From assembly GCA_024230435.1 (NCBI GenBank), contig JAAERL010000645.1, positions 1 to 57,108 on the forward strand: a DNA stretch of 57,108 nucleotides, written 5' to 3'. The stretch's first letter is position 1. Each line of letters opens with the position of its first letter. Shown here piece by piece: positions 34,161 to 43,271 of this stretch. The notes under the pieces were generated by a model, which worked only from the letters and a program-made list of their open reading frames with translations, had not been told where the DNA came from and ran no database searches. The DNA is from Desulfobacteraceae bacterium. Lineage in GTDB: Bacteria > Desulfobacterota > Desulfobacteria > Desulfobacterales > Desulfosarcinaceae. Position numbers and translations under genes: made by a program.

Positions 34161-35504
34161 CTATTTTTTTTCTTTTAAAAATCCTGGAATATGAGCTGCT
34201 TCACGCGGTCCGACAATGATATTCCAGTCGGGCAGTTCTTCTTCAACATCGCCCACGATGGCGGCGGCATAACCGGGGATGACCAGATCCTTGTGTTTGA
34301 CCTTGTCCATGATACCGCTTTTCTTAATGAACATTCCCACATCATCACCGGCGAACTTTCCTGCGGCCCAGGCGGTCAGAACCGACAGTCCTTCGGAGTC
34401 CTTGATCAACAGCCAGCTGGGAACGCGGCTGCCTTCAATTTCACCTGAGACAATGAAGTATGTCAGGGCGAAGTTGGTGGTTACAAGCACTGGTGAGTTC
34501 TCATCAGGATTACCGATTTCGTAGATGCCTTCCGTTACAGTCATAGGACGCTGCGGGTCTGTAAAAATATTCAAGCGTTCCAGCAACAAGGGAAACAGGC
34601 TTTCACCTGCGAAATCACTAATCACCACAATACCTGAGTATTTTGCAATATGCATGGCTGCGAGCATGGTTTCAAAATCCAGGTTGGAAGCCATTTCGCA
34701 AGGGAAGGTAATGGTGGGAAATCCCATAGCGCGGTTGCTGTCCTTGAGAGCTGATCTTCGGATAGCGATCATATCCGAATTGGACTGTTTAGGTTCGCGG
34801 CTGCCGGGATCAAGCACAAGATCCTTAAGGCCCATGCCGGTAAGTTTTTCGCTAAGCGCTCCCAAACTTTCCACATTTTCCGCTTTTATAGCCAACGGAA
34901 GATTATTTTCCTTGGCCAGCTCACCCATCGCATCGGCATTGCCGGCTGTTGCGGCATACATCAAGGGGCGTTTGAAACCGGCTGCTTCAATACCGGCTTT
35001 CATAACGTCCACATTTTCGGTCATTAAAATAATATTAAATTCTGAGGTTTCGGCGATTTGTTTTGCAGCCGCGCTAAAAGCGGATGCATCGCCGTTAACA
35101 TCTTTCAGGGCGACCAATTCAGGGCGCAGGTTTAAACCAACCCGTTCAAATTGAAGCGCATTCCAGCTTTTGAGTTTGGCTCCCAGGTCATCGGGCAAGA
35201 TGTCCGATGGGACCAGCGCAGCTAACAGGGACTGGTTATAAAAGGTTTTTTCATGCCTGTACTGGACTGTTTCACCTCCGGAAGTAGCTTTTCTTACACC
35301 TTTACCAACAACTACCGGACGAATGGGGGGCGCTGACGCTTCGGCCAGTTGCTCACGGGCTTCGTCCGATACATAGGGGCAGGCATCCAATTCAGCCTTA
35401 CCGGAAGCCAGGTTCATGGCGAAGGCAAGACAGGTGGGGACACCGCACTCCTTACAGTTTGTTTTAGGAAGGAGTTTGAATATCTGAATACCGGTTAATG
35501 CCAT
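34161..35504 (-). CDS. acsC: Corrinoid iron-sulfur protein large subunit
   Basis: This 447-aa subunit carries the [4Fe-4S] cluster and corrinoid that pass the methyl group between AcsE and acetyl-CoA synthase. The N-terminal cluster domain has C17, C20, C25 and C42 (NCKECGVPTC, then DACPY), the exact spacing of the family. A TIM-barrel (about 90-320) that contacts the small subunit follows, then a C-terminal cobalamin-binding domain (about 325-447). Length equals that of characterised AcsC proteins. AAGGAG precedes the ATG. It lies 78 bases after acsB with a perfect stem-loop in the gap. Partner is AcsD. Confidence 0.94.
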   Translation of the reverse strand: MALTGIQIFKLLPKTNCKECGVPTCLAFAMNLASGKAELDACPYVSDEAREQLAEASAPPIRPVVVGKGVRKATSGGETVQYRHEKTFYNQSLLAALVPSDILPDDLGAKLKSWNALQFERVGLNLRPELVALKDVNGDASAFSAAAKQIAETSEFNIILMTENVDVMKAGIEAAGFKRPLMYAATAGNADAMGELAKENNLPLAIKAENVESLGALSEKLTGMGLKDLVLDPGSREPKQSNSDMIAIRRSALKDSNRAMGFPTITFPCEMASNLDFETMLAAMHIAKYSGIVVISDFAGESLFPLLLERLNIFTDPQRPMTVTEGIYEIGNPDENSPVLVTTNFALTYFIVSGEIEGSRVPSWLLIKDSEGLSVLTAWAAGKFAGDDVGMFIKKSGIMDKVKHKDLVIPGYAAAIVGDVEEELPDWNIIVGPREAAHIPGFLKEKK

Positions 35505-35533
35505 TTAAGTTCTCCTTAATCCTCTATGGTTAG

Positions 35534-35567
35534 ATACGCAAACAACCCTTTAGAGCTGTTTGCGTAT
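35534..35567 (-). promoter_or_regulatory. Stem-loop in the acsB-acsC gap
   Basis: ATACGCAAACA and TGTTTGCGTAT are perfect 11-bp inverted copies with a 12-base loop, filling the middle of the 78-base gap. No T run follows. It is a candidate RNA processing or 3-prime protection element that would let acsB and acsC mRNA accumulate differently. Confidence 0.5.
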
Positions 35568-35582
35568 AAACTTAAGCCCGTA

Positions 35583-37796
35583 TCAGCCTACCAGTGGATC
35601 CATGCTCAGGGCCGGGTGTCCTTTTTCCTGCAGAAAAGGCAGGATTTCTTCTTCGGTGATGCCTACGGTTTCATCTGCAATCATGTCAATCAGGTTGGGG
35701 CATCCTAACTCTTTTCCGCGTTTTTCCAGTCGTTCTTTAAGTTCTTCTTTCAGGGATTTTGGCATCCAGACCATGCGTAGCAACCCGCCATCGCCAACAA
35801 TGAACTTTCTTTGGGTGATGTTGAATTTACTATGCCCTACAAAACCGGGTGAAGAAGCGCCGCCTCCCATAACTCCGGCCAAGGTCGTGAATTTCATGCC
35901 GCACGGTGTTTCTCCGGCATATTCCCTGTGCACGGTCATAATGCCGTTACAAGAAGGAAGCATGGCGGCGATACACTCGCAGCAACCGCAGGTGGTCATA
36001 GGATCGTTGACCATGGAGTAAAAGTTGTAGTGATCAATGGCGCCGCGTGAAGCTTTTCTGATAAAATCATTAACACCGGCAAACTGGCCCAAGACAGGAT
36101 CAAGCACTTCACCCTTTTCAATGGGCTGATTGGGACCGGTAGGATTGATTTCAAAAGAAGCTTTGCAGTCCATCCAGTTATATGCGCCGCAAAGGCCTGT
36201 GCGCTCAGGGCTGACCGTACAAACATGAGTTGGAGCAAAACTTTGGCACAAGGTGCATGAATAGTAAGTTTCAACATCTTCGTCCGTCATGTTCTCCACG
36301 CGTTCATCCCTGTGCTTGTAAGCTGCGCGGGCTTGTTTAGTAAGCTTGTCCACGTCTTGCTTTTTGGTGAAAAGAGTCACCTGAACTTTATCCAGAATTT
36401 TGCTAAAGTCCTGGTGAAACTTTGCGTGCAGTACAACACCGATATCTTTCATGGTAAAGCCTTTGTCCACGGCGGCTTTGCTGATGCGCACCCAGGCAAT
36501 GTCGCGTTGTCCGATGTGCATGATTCCCTGGATGTAGTTAATCAAGTGATGGGTCTGACGTTCCAGGATCGGTTCGAAGTCTTCCTGCATTTCCCGTCCG
36601 GCCACCTGCATGAAGATGCCCAGCGGAAAGGTTTCGCCTTCTTTCAGATCGGTAACATCCGGGCCTTCGACAATAACCTTGCCGTCTTCGATTTCGTTCA
36701 TATCAGCCATTTTCAGGTACTCGGCGCACTGGGTCTTGCCACCGCCCGCCTGGGAGTGCAGGTCGGCGCCGCGCACACGTTCACCTTCGTATGCCGGTCC
36801 AAAAGCGCAAGGGATTTCTATCTGGCTGACGGTGGTTTTCAGGCCGCGAACTTCCACGGATTTTTGAACCATCTCTTCATGAGAGATATTGGAGACAACA
36901 TGCTCATAGGTGCAAATACCCGTGGGCAGTACTTCAGGTATGTCCGTATCGGCGATGGTGGGAAATCCCCAGTTGATACAGCCGGCCGCTGCTGCGGCCC
37001 ATTCGGCGTTTACATCGCCAAGCGCGTTGACAAAAGCAAAAATACGGTCCTTGTTGTATTTGAGGATGGTTTTGTAATCACCTGGCTTGACACCGCCGAA
37101 GGCCATGGCCGCACGGTTGGCAAAACCAAGGGCGAAGATCGCTGATGAGATGTCGGGGCCAAAGGGAATTATACGGGTGTTCCAGCCGACCTGTACGTCA
37201 GCCTCACGCAGCTGGTCGATAACCGTGGTGCCGTTCTGGTTGGCGGCGCAAAAGATATAAAGACTGCGGCGCTGATACTCTTCCACGATCATTTTGGCTT
37301 TTTCCGGGTCAGGGGCCGCGCCCACAATGGCAGCGAAACCGGGGGCCGAACCATCCACGAATTCAACGCCGCGTTTACGCATGACCGTATCGTCGGCGGC
37401 GCCCAGCCAGATTTTACCAGCGTCTTCATCAACTTCCTCGGAGGGAAGATAAAAGTCGGGTTCCTCAAGGTAGCGCAGTGCTTCTTCTATTTCAAATGCG
37501 AAAAGTGAAGCCATCCCGGCGTCCAAAAGGGGTCCCAGGTAAGGTAGGTGGTTGTGGCCTTTTACATGGGGAGGCAGCAGATTGCGGGCAAAATCCAGGG
37601 GTTTTTTTACGTCCTCAAGGGTTTCAACTTTGATACCCAACAGGGAGTAAATGACAGGAAGATAGTAGGCCGTATTGGGGAATCCCACCTTTGTATCGGC
37701 GTTGTATGTTTCCAGAGCTTTTTTATATTTACCTTCGACCTTGGAGACAATGTTATAGCCGCCTTGAATGGCGGCAAATGCTACTAAACGTGACAT
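35583..37796 (-). CDS. acsB: Acetyl-CoA synthase (CODH/ACS catalytic subunit)
   Basis: This 737-aa subunit joins CO, a methyl group and CoA into acetyl-CoA (or the reverse). A-cluster ligands are all present in the C-terminal domain: C-x2-C-x8-C-x9-C in CTLCQSFAPTHVC...GLCG and the distal nickel CGC motif (CGCCEC). An N-terminal CODH-binding helical domain comes first, as in the bacterial (Moorella-type) enzyme; archaeal homologues lack it, so the complex is of bacterial layout. GGAGG lies before the ATG. It is 38 bases after cooS in the operon. Tunnel and domain details are known from the family, not seen here. Confidence 0.95.
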   Translation of the reverse strand: MSRLVAFAAIQGGYNIVSKVEGKYKKALETYNADTKVGFPNTAYYLPVIYSLLGIKVETLEDVKKPLDFARNLLPPHVKGHNHLPYLGPLLDAGMASLFAFEIEEALRYLEEPDFYLPSEEVDEDAGKIWLGAADDTVMRKRGVEFVDGSAPGFAAIVGAAPDPEKAKMIVEEYQRRSLYIFCAANQNGTTVIDQLREADVQVGWNTRIIPFGPDISSAIFALGFANRAAMAFGGVKPGDYKTILKYNKDRIFAFVNALGDVNAEWAAAAAGCINWGFPTIADTDIPEVLPTGICTYEHVVSNISHEEMVQKSVEVRGLKTTVSQIEIPCAFGPAYEGERVRGADLHSQAGGGKTQCAEYLKMADMNEIEDGKVIVEGPDVTDLKEGETFPLGIFMQVAGREMQEDFEPILERQTHHLINYIQGIMHIGQRDIAWVRISKAAVDKGFTMKDIGVVLHAKFHQDFSKILDKVQVTLFTKKQDVDKLTKQARAAYKHRDERVENMTDEDVETYYSCTLCQSFAPTHVCTVSPERTGLCGAYNWMDCKASFEINPTGPNQPIEKGEVLDPVLGQFAGVNDFIRKASRGAIDHYNFYSMVNDPMTTCGCCECIAAMLPSCNGIMTVHREYAGETPCGMKFTTLAGVMGGGASSPGFVGHSKFNITQRKFIVGDGGLLRMVWMPKSLKEELKERLEKRGKELGCPNLIDMIADETVGITEEEILPFLQEKGHPALSMDPLVG

Positions 37797-37834
37797 GTAG
37801 TCCTCCTTCGTTGAGGATGCTTAAAATTTAAAAC

Positions 37835-39871
37835 TTACCGTTCTATAGCCTGACGGTCTTCCATGGTCATCAAAACGCGTTCCCTGGCTTTGTCGATCCC
37901 CATTTCCTTACGTTTTTTGTCGATATGGGCAATCATTAGCTGAGCATGTTTAATAGGATCCGGTTCGATATCCCATTTGCCGCCGTAAAGTTTTTCCATG
38001 TCTTTGGTTATAAAATTATGGAAAACCGGCGCTCCGGTTGTCGGCAGAGTTACACCGAAAACCGTGTAAACACCGGATGAAACGAAATATTGGCCTATGC
38101 TGATGGCTTTTTCGCTCATCCATTCAGGTGCGGAACCTGCTGCGGGGATATCGCAAAGATCCTTCCAGGGTCCGCCTGCCTTGATGACTTCAGTGGCAGC
38201 CAGCAGGATACGGCTGTTATCCACGCAGGAGCCAAGGTGAAGGACAGGAGGAATACCCACGGTTTCACAAACTTCCTTGAGCCCCGGACCGCAGTAAATA
38301 CCGGCGCTTTCAGGGGTCAGAAGGCCTTCCATGGCGCAGGCGATGCCATTACAGCCTGTAGTCAGTACCAGGACATCGTTTTTAATCAGCTCTTTAACCA
38401 CTGCGATATGGGCTTCGTTGTGACGGGTGCGGGCGTTGTTACAACCCACAACACCGGCTAAACCACGGATACGGCCGTTGATGATGTTGTCATTCAAAGT
38501 GTAATAAGTACCGCGAAATGTTCCGCCCAGGTGATACTGGATGGATTCTACGCCGAAACCGGCGATTTGGGTGGCTTTCTGGCGTGGAATCATTACTTCC
38601 GATCCGCGGTTGGTAAAATTATCAATGGCCATTTTTACAATACGTTCTGCATCTTCAAGTGCATGGTGTTCATCAAACTCGATATGCATAACGTTTTCTT
38701 GCTCCATCTTTGCAATGGGATGGGTAGTGATCAGCTTGGTGTGGAAACACTTGGCTACATTGGCCAGATTTTGGAAAACACACTGTATATCCACTATCAT
38801 GGCGTCGCATGCGCCAGTTATGATGGCAAGCTCTTGCTGGAGGAAGGTTCCCGCCGATGGAACGCCGTGGCGTTGCAGAATTTCATTGGCTGTACAGCAG
38901 ATGCCGCCCAATTGAATGCCCCTGGCTCCTTTGCTTTTTGCATACTTGAGTATATCCGGGCGCTGAGACACGGCTACGATAATCTCTGAAAGTACGGGTT
39001 CATGACCATGAATGATGATATTGACATGATCTTCTTTCATAATGCCCAGGTTGGCTTCGCTTTGCAGAGGATAAGGCGTGCCGAACATAATGTCCTGCAA
39101 ATCGGTGGCCAGCATGGAGCCGCCCCAGCCGTCGGCCAGAGCGCAACGGGCGCCCTGTTTCATCAGGTTTTTGTAGTCCTGGTCAACGCCTATATGGGTC
39201 CTGTGCATGATTTCCACAATTTCACGGTCTATATTGCGGGGTTTAACACCGGCCTTGGTCCACTTTTCATAAAGTGGTTGTGGAGCGCGGCTCAGATAGA
39301 TCAGTTCGCCCTCTGGTTTACCCCATTCATTAAGGGCTTTGTGAGCTACTTCCAGAGCGATTTCGTCAATATCGCGGTCTTTGGTTTCCCCATCTACTTC
39401 AACTGTGGCGCTCACACCAAGTTTTTCAGCGACGGCAATCAGCTTGTTAGTATCTTTGATCTGATAGGCATCGGTTTCTTTGCGGGCCGCTGACATGAAA
39501 ACTTCAGCTACGCAGCGGCCGTGGTCGGAGTGAGCCGCAGCGCCGCTGGCAATCATGCGCAAAAAGTTACGAGCCGCAATTGTATTGGCGGTGGCGCCGC
39601 ACAGACCCTTCCGCTTATCTTCGCCTTCAATGCCGCCTTTGGGAAGCGGCAAGCGGCAAGGGCCCATGGCGCAGTTTTTACAGCACGTGCCCTGTAGGCC
39701 TATGTTACAGGGTTTCATTTGAGCTGCGCGGTCAAATACTGTATCAATGCCGAGCTGCTGAGCCCTGACAATCATTTGCTGGGTGGCGGTATCGATGGTG
39801 GCTGCAATAGGATCGGCCAATTTTGGCGCCTTCGCGGCAACCTTTAGTTTTGCTTTTTTTTCTTCTGTCAT
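37835..39871 (-). CDS. acsA: Nickel-iron carbon monoxide dehydrogenase catalytic subunit
   Basis: This 678-aa subunit interconverts CO and CO2 and feeds CO to acetyl-CoA synthase. The N-terminal D- and B-cluster cysteines are clear (CNIGLQGTCCKNCAMGPC, about 56-73, and GLCGAT). C-cluster features follow: HGHEP with the key His, GGICCTANE, GCNNARTRHNEAH, TGCNG and CGPGL. Length matches bacterial CODH/ACS-associated CooS. It is second in the operon after acsD. Nickel insertion would need CooC, whose gene is at 4740-5495 and not in this operon. Symbol cooS is an accepted alternative. CAGGAGG sits before the ATG. Confidence 0.95.
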   Translation of the reverse strand: MTEEKKAKLKVAAKAPKLADPIAATIDTATQQMIVRAQQLGIDTVFDRAAQMKPCNIGLQGTCCKNCAMGPCRLPLPKGGIEGEDKRKGLCGATANTIAARNFLRMIASGAAAHSDHGRCVAEVFMSAARKETDAYQIKDTNKLIAVAEKLGVSATVEVDGETKDRDIDEIALEVAHKALNEWGKPEGELIYLSRAPQPLYEKWTKAGVKPRNIDREIVEIMHRTHIGVDQDYKNLMKQGARCALADGWGGSMLATDLQDIMFGTPYPLQSEANLGIMKEDHVNIIIHGHEPVLSEIIVAVSQRPDILKYAKSKGARGIQLGGICCTANEILQRHGVPSAGTFLQQELAIITGACDAMIVDIQCVFQNLANVAKCFHTKLITTHPIAKMEQENVMHIEFDEHHALEDAERIVKMAIDNFTNRGSEVMIPRQKATQIAGFGVESIQYHLGGTFRGTYYTLNDNIINGRIRGLAGVVGCNNARTRHNEAHIAVVKELIKNDVLVLTTGCNGIACAMEGLLTPESAGIYCGPGLKEVCETVGIPPVLHLGSCVDNSRILLAATEVIKAGGPWKDLCDIPAAGSAPEWMSEKAISIGQYFVSSGVYTVFGVTLPTTGAPVFHNFITKDMEKLYGGKWDIEPDPIKHAQLMIAHIDKKRKEMGIDKARERVLMTMEDRQAIER

Positions 39872-39936
39872 CAGAGGTTCCTCCTGACTGATGCTAATTC
39901 ATTGGATGATGATTCGTACCATGCGGGCACATGGAA

Positions 39937-41505
39937 TCAGCCTGTGCGGCGGTGAATCCGGTCAAGCTGACTGGCCATTTTTTCCAGTGCATCCATCTGA
40001 ACGGCTGCCGCGGTTTTGGTAACGTGTTCTTCGTATTCCTTTTCGCGTTGAGTCATGAGTTTATCGCGTTCAGCAGCCCGTTTTTGCCGTAAAGCCTTTT
40101 CTTCGGTTTCACGTTTTTCAATTTCAGCTTTTCGTTTGGCTTCCGCTTGCGCTTTGGCCTTGGCTTCGGCCTCGGCTTGAGCTTTTGCCTGAGCCTCTTG
40201 TTTAGCCCTCGCATCAGCCTCCGCTTTGGCTTTAGCATCGGCATCGGCTTTGGCTTTAGCTTCAGCACCCGCTTGCGCCTTGGCTTTAGCATCAGCATCG
40301 GCTTTGACTTTAGCTTCAGCATCGGCTTTGGCATCCGCTTGTGCTTTTACGGGTTCGGCTTTTACAGGTTTGGCCGCCATTTTTTTAGGGGCTGGAGCAG
40401 TTTTTTTCGCTTCGGGTTTTGGTGCGGCCTTCTTGGCCGGTGCGGGTTTTGCGGCTTTTTCCTCTTCAATGGTCAAATCGGGTTCAGGAGCCAAGGCAGC
40501 CAGATCAATGGGACGGGCTTCCAATTTTTTTGAAACGGCTGCAATATCGGTAGCCGATCCGCCATTATTCATTAAATCAATATATGCATTTACCAGCCTG
40601 ATGGCTTCCGGATGCCGCATAATCAGAATATCGCTGCCGGCCAGCAGATAGGTGACAGCAGTAACGGCTTCCATCAAAATACCGCGTTTTTCAGGATCTC
40701 CCAATGTAGGCGCTTCATCAACAGTTTGTTTAGCCTCCTTGCATTTCCAGACTTCATTGCCTAGATTGTTGATAACCGGCAATTGTAATTTGTCGTCTCC
40801 CTGCGCCAGGGCGGCCATTCGAAGGCGCTCCATAACCGAGTAAGTGTATTCCAGGCCGTAGCCTAATCCTCCGGTGGTGGGGTCGATAATGATTTTTTGC
40901 ATGGGCAGGCCCAGGTTTTCCAGAAGAATATTGACTTGTTTGGCAAGGTTTACGTCGATGGGCGATGATGAAATTAAGATGTGGCCGTAAGCCATGGCGG
41001 ATGCGCCGATGCCTTTGTGGTTTTTGTCTTCAACCGGGCCGAGAATCAGGTTTTTTCCCTGGTGATCTTCGGAAATTTGCTTCAGAACCTCCTCATCCTT
41101 TTCCGGATTTCCGCTTGCCCATACAATGAGCGGTACATCAACGGCGTCCAGAACCTTTTTTACAGTGGCTGAGGCATCCTGAGGACTTGCATTTTTTCCA
41201 TTGGGATCGGTGCTTTTGAGCTGAAGCACGATCAGTTCGGCGCCATAGTCGGAAACACATTTACCGGCCAATGCAGCCGGGTCGTCAAGCACGCCTTTAA
41301 ACGGTTCCACGGCGGCATCGGGCCAATCCTCGGGTTTGATGTCCCAAATTTCCATGGCGATTTTTGGTTTATGGGGCATTTCGCCTTCGAAATGGTAAAA
41401 TGGGTAGCTGGTTTCACCGCCAACAGTCAAGGCATTGCCCCCGCTGCCAAGGACTACTTCCTGGACGCTGCCGGTGTAACTTTCTTTATAGAATTCGAAA
41501 GCCAA
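39937..41505 (-). CDS. acsD: Corrinoid iron-sulfur protein small subunit with long charged tail
   Basis: The first 315 or so residues are a normal AcsD TIM-barrel (EVVLGSGGNALTVGGETSYP at 16-35, IDPTTGGLGYGLEY near 207-220, ILIMRHPEA), the scaffold partner of AcsC. The protein then runs about 180 residues further than usual: a Pro/Lys/Ala linker (340-395), an Ala/Lys/Asp/Glu repeat of the type AKADADAKAKA (395-460) and a charged coiled coil ending RIHRRTG at 522. The tail resembles TolA-like rods and may tether the complex; that is inference. The start is TTG at 41503-41505 behind AAGGAGG, the only start that gives the full family N-terminus. It is first in the operon. Confidence 0.88.
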   Translation of the reverse strand: MAFEFYKESYTGSVQEVVLGSGGNALTVGGETSYPFYHFEGEMPHKPKIAMEIWDIKPEDWPDAAVEPFKGVLDDPAALAGKCVSDYGAELIVLQLKSTDPNGKNASPQDASATVKKVLDAVDVPLIVWASGNPEKDEEVLKQISEDHQGKNLILGPVEDKNHKGIGASAMAYGHILISSSPIDVNLAKQVNILLENLGLPMQKIIIDPTTGGLGYGLEYTYSVMERLRMAALAQGDDKLQLPVINNLGNEVWKCKEAKQTVDEAPTLGDPEKRGILMEAVTAVTYLLAGSDILIMRHPEAIRLVNAYIDLMNNGGSATDIAAVSKKLEARPIDLAALAPEPDLTIEEEKAAKPAPAKKAAPKPEAKKTAPAPKKMAAKPVKAEPVKAQADAKADAEAKVKADADAKAKAQAGAEAKAKADADAKAKAEADARAKQEAQAKAQAEAEAKAKAQAEAKRKAEIEKRETEEKALRQKRAAERDKLMTQREKEYEEHVTKTAAAVQMDALEKMASQLDRIHRRTG

Positions 41506-41633
41506 TGTAACCTCCTTACTCCTATACCGGTTATTAGTTGCCGTTCAGCATGAACAGTTATGTAATAAACATTCATCAGGTAACTTTTGTTATATTTGGC
41601 AAGCCTCCTTTCACGCTTGTTTTTTTATTTACA

Positions 41634-41649
41634 ATCTACAACGGTAGAT
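41634..41649. promoter_or_regulatory. Small palindrome upstream of acsD, possible operator
   Basis: ATCTAC-AACG-GTAGAT is a perfect 6-bp inverted repeat about 130 bases before the acsD start. It could be a regulator site or leader hairpin for the operon. No known consensus is matched. Confidence 0.35.
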
Positions 41650-41891
41650 ATCATCGATAGATAAATGTGAAGAGTGAGGTTTAACCGGGCCGTGTAGCAA
41701 TTTGGAAGTGTCATGGCTTTTTTAATCGCAATCAAAAAATCAATTCGTTGCCTTTTGACCGCTGGTGAACCTCTTTACGTCACCGTTGCCGGAGGGGTTT
41801 TCCGAAATTTCAAAGACCGGTAAAACGCTAATTTTATATAAGATATCAATAGTTTAAAACATAATGACAGACTTATAAAAATTAACTATAC

Positions 41892-41921
41892 ATCTTAATA
41901 TAGAGTTGTTTTTTTTGTCAA
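41892..41921 (-). promoter_or_regulatory. Candidate promoter of the acs operon
   Basis: On the minus strand TTGACA (41921-41916) is followed after 18 bases by TAAGAT (41897-41892), four of six matches to the -10 consensus. The next upstream bases also contain TATAAT. The leader to acsD would be nearly 390 bases, which is long, so a nearer start could exist. Confidence 0.4.
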
Positions 41922-42090
41922 TAGATTATAGGTATGATTGAATGTCAATTTAATATTAAATGATATTCAATAATTAGAAGGTATTGTTCAGATCAAAATG
42001 CAGAACACATACTATTGCCCCGATCCTTCATAATGGATCAAGATACAAATTTGGGTGATATACCCGGTAAGGCGGTTGGCGGAAAAAATA

Positions 42091-42120
42091 TAGCATCTTT
42101 TAGCATCTTTTAGCATCTTA
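42091..42120. repeat. Three tandem 10-bp units
   Basis: TAGCATCTTT occurs three times in a row, the last with A at the end. It abuts the start of palindromic repeat B2. Confidence 0.8.
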
Positions 42121-42283
42121 GGGGCGTGGGAGATGCGGATGCGCCACTTATGCTTGTCCTTAAATTCGTTTTCGTTATATTGCGTCAATATGCACAGACA
42201 ATGAGTATGCACCCATACGCGCCTTGAAAACGAATCCAAATCCGGCGCAATAACGTCTATATCGGCATCTTCCAAGCCCCTTA
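42118..42283. repeat. Palindromic repeat, family B (copy B2, most complete)
   Basis: The ends TTAGGGGCGTGGGAGATGCG and GGCATCTTCCAAGCCCCTTA are inverted copies. The interior has ATTCGTTTTCG with its near complement CGAATCCAAATCCGG, and TATTGCGTCAATA. It is 166 bp long and lies next to family A copy A4, upstream of the TRAP operon. Confidence 0.75.
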
Positions 42284-42295
42284 ATGGGGGTTTTT

Positions 42296-42411
42296 TTTGT
42301 CTTCAAGGCATGCCAAAGTTTGCATACTTAACGTATTCGCACCTTTGGCAACACACAAGACGGGAAAAAAGACATGCAAGACGGTATATTATTTAACTCA
42401 AATCGTCTAAA
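42296..42411 (-). repeat. Partial palindromic repeat, family A (copy A4)
   Basis: From CTTCAAGGCATGCCAAAG to GGTATATTATTTAACTC then AAATCGTCTAA it matches family A in reverse orientation, lacking one end. It follows B2 directly. Confidence 0.7.
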
Positions 42412-42725
42412 AGCGTTTAATGCTATTTTTTGTTGATGCCTTTAATCCGGAAACATCCAAAGCTGTAACGATCGTGAAAGCCAAACATTAAGTTGACCAT
42501 TAATTGATAAACATATAGTATCCGTCGTGCAGTTCAAGCTTATTGGCGCAACATTACCTTCGCCTGCCGTTTGTCATTAAAAAGTGGTTATGTTAAAAAT
42601 TTTTGGATCTTTTTCTTTTTTTTAGTCCGGTGGCTGCGGTTTTACGCTGCCAGCAGCGTAAATGCAATTGGCCGAAGTCGCATGCCCCGTGATCTTATCT
42701 AACAAACTGAAATTGAGGTAGAACA
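42412..42725. other. Intergenic stretch before the TRAP operon
   Basis: No gene seen. It is moderately AT-rich with a GCTGCC-AGCAG hairpin near 42646-42657. The promoter of dctQMP must be here, but no clear boxes were picked. Confidence 0.4.
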
Positions 42726-43271
42726 ATGATACTTTTAAGGCGGGTCTGTCTTTGGATTGACACTCTTAATATCTGGGTTGGCCGATTTGTGGCCTGGACA
42801 GTGGCAGTTCTTATTCTGGTTGTTTTTACCGATGTGGTGATGCGCTACGCATTTAACACCAGTTTCGTGTTTGCTCAACAACTCGAATGGCATTTGTTTG
42901 CATTTATTTTCCTTATGGGCGCCGGCTACACTCTTTTGAAGGATGGTCATGTCCGGGTCGACATTATATATCAGCAATTGAAGCCTGTTCAGAAGGCATG
43001 GATTAATTTGGCAGGAGTATTGCTATTGTTATTGCCCGGGTGCCTTCTAATAATTTTTACATCTCTGAAATTCGTTTCGAGAAGTTTTGCGATAATGGAA
43101 GGCTCGGCCGATCCCGGCGGCATTCCCTATCGATGGGTTATTAAATCCTGTGTACCTCTTGGTTTTTCTCTGGTTTTGCTTCAAGGTATTTCTTTGGGTA
43201 TCAAAAGCTTTCTGACGATTATAGGCTTTGAAGTAAAAGACGGCAGTAAACCGGAAGACAAGGGGGCCTAA
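42726..43271 (+). CDS. dctQ: TRAP transporter small permease (DctQ type)
   Basis: This 181-aa inner-membrane protein has four predicted membrane helices (about 15-38, 50-72, 88-112, 135-160) and the family pattern FTDVVMRYAFNTSFVFAQQLEWH near 38-60. It is the small subunit of a sodium-coupled tripartite transporter for organic acids. GAGGTAGAA precedes the ATG. Its TAA overlaps the ATG of dctM by one base (TAATG), so the two are translationally coupled. The acidic C-terminus is unremarkable. Gene symbol is by family; substrate follows from the binding protein. Confidence 0.88.
   Translation: MILLRRVCLWIDTLNIWVGRFVAWTVAVLILVVFTDVVMRYAFNTSFVFAQQLEWHLFAFIFLMGAGYTLLKDGHVRVDIIYQQLKPVQKAWINLAGVLLLLLPGCLLIIFTSLKFVSRSFAIMEGSADPGGIPYRWVIKSCVPLGFSLVLLQGISLGIKSFLTIIGFEVKDGSKPEDKGA

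Noticed and set aside
36312-37145. 277-codon open frame on the plus strand
   Set aside because: It lies wholly opposite acsB, whose catalytic motifs are intact, and its product has no recognisable features.
40147-40651. Open frames on the plus strand and periodic sequence opposite the acsD tail, CRISPR-like at first glance
   Set aside because: The periodicity comes from Ala/Lys codon repeats of acsD; there are no constant repeats with unique spacers.
41640-42000. Cobalamin riboswitch ahead of the corrinoid protein genes
   Set aside because: No B12-box or conserved core was seen in the acsD leader.
42012-42275. 87-codon minus-strand frame
   Set aside because: It is made of palindromic repeat B2 and the 10-bp tandem repeat.
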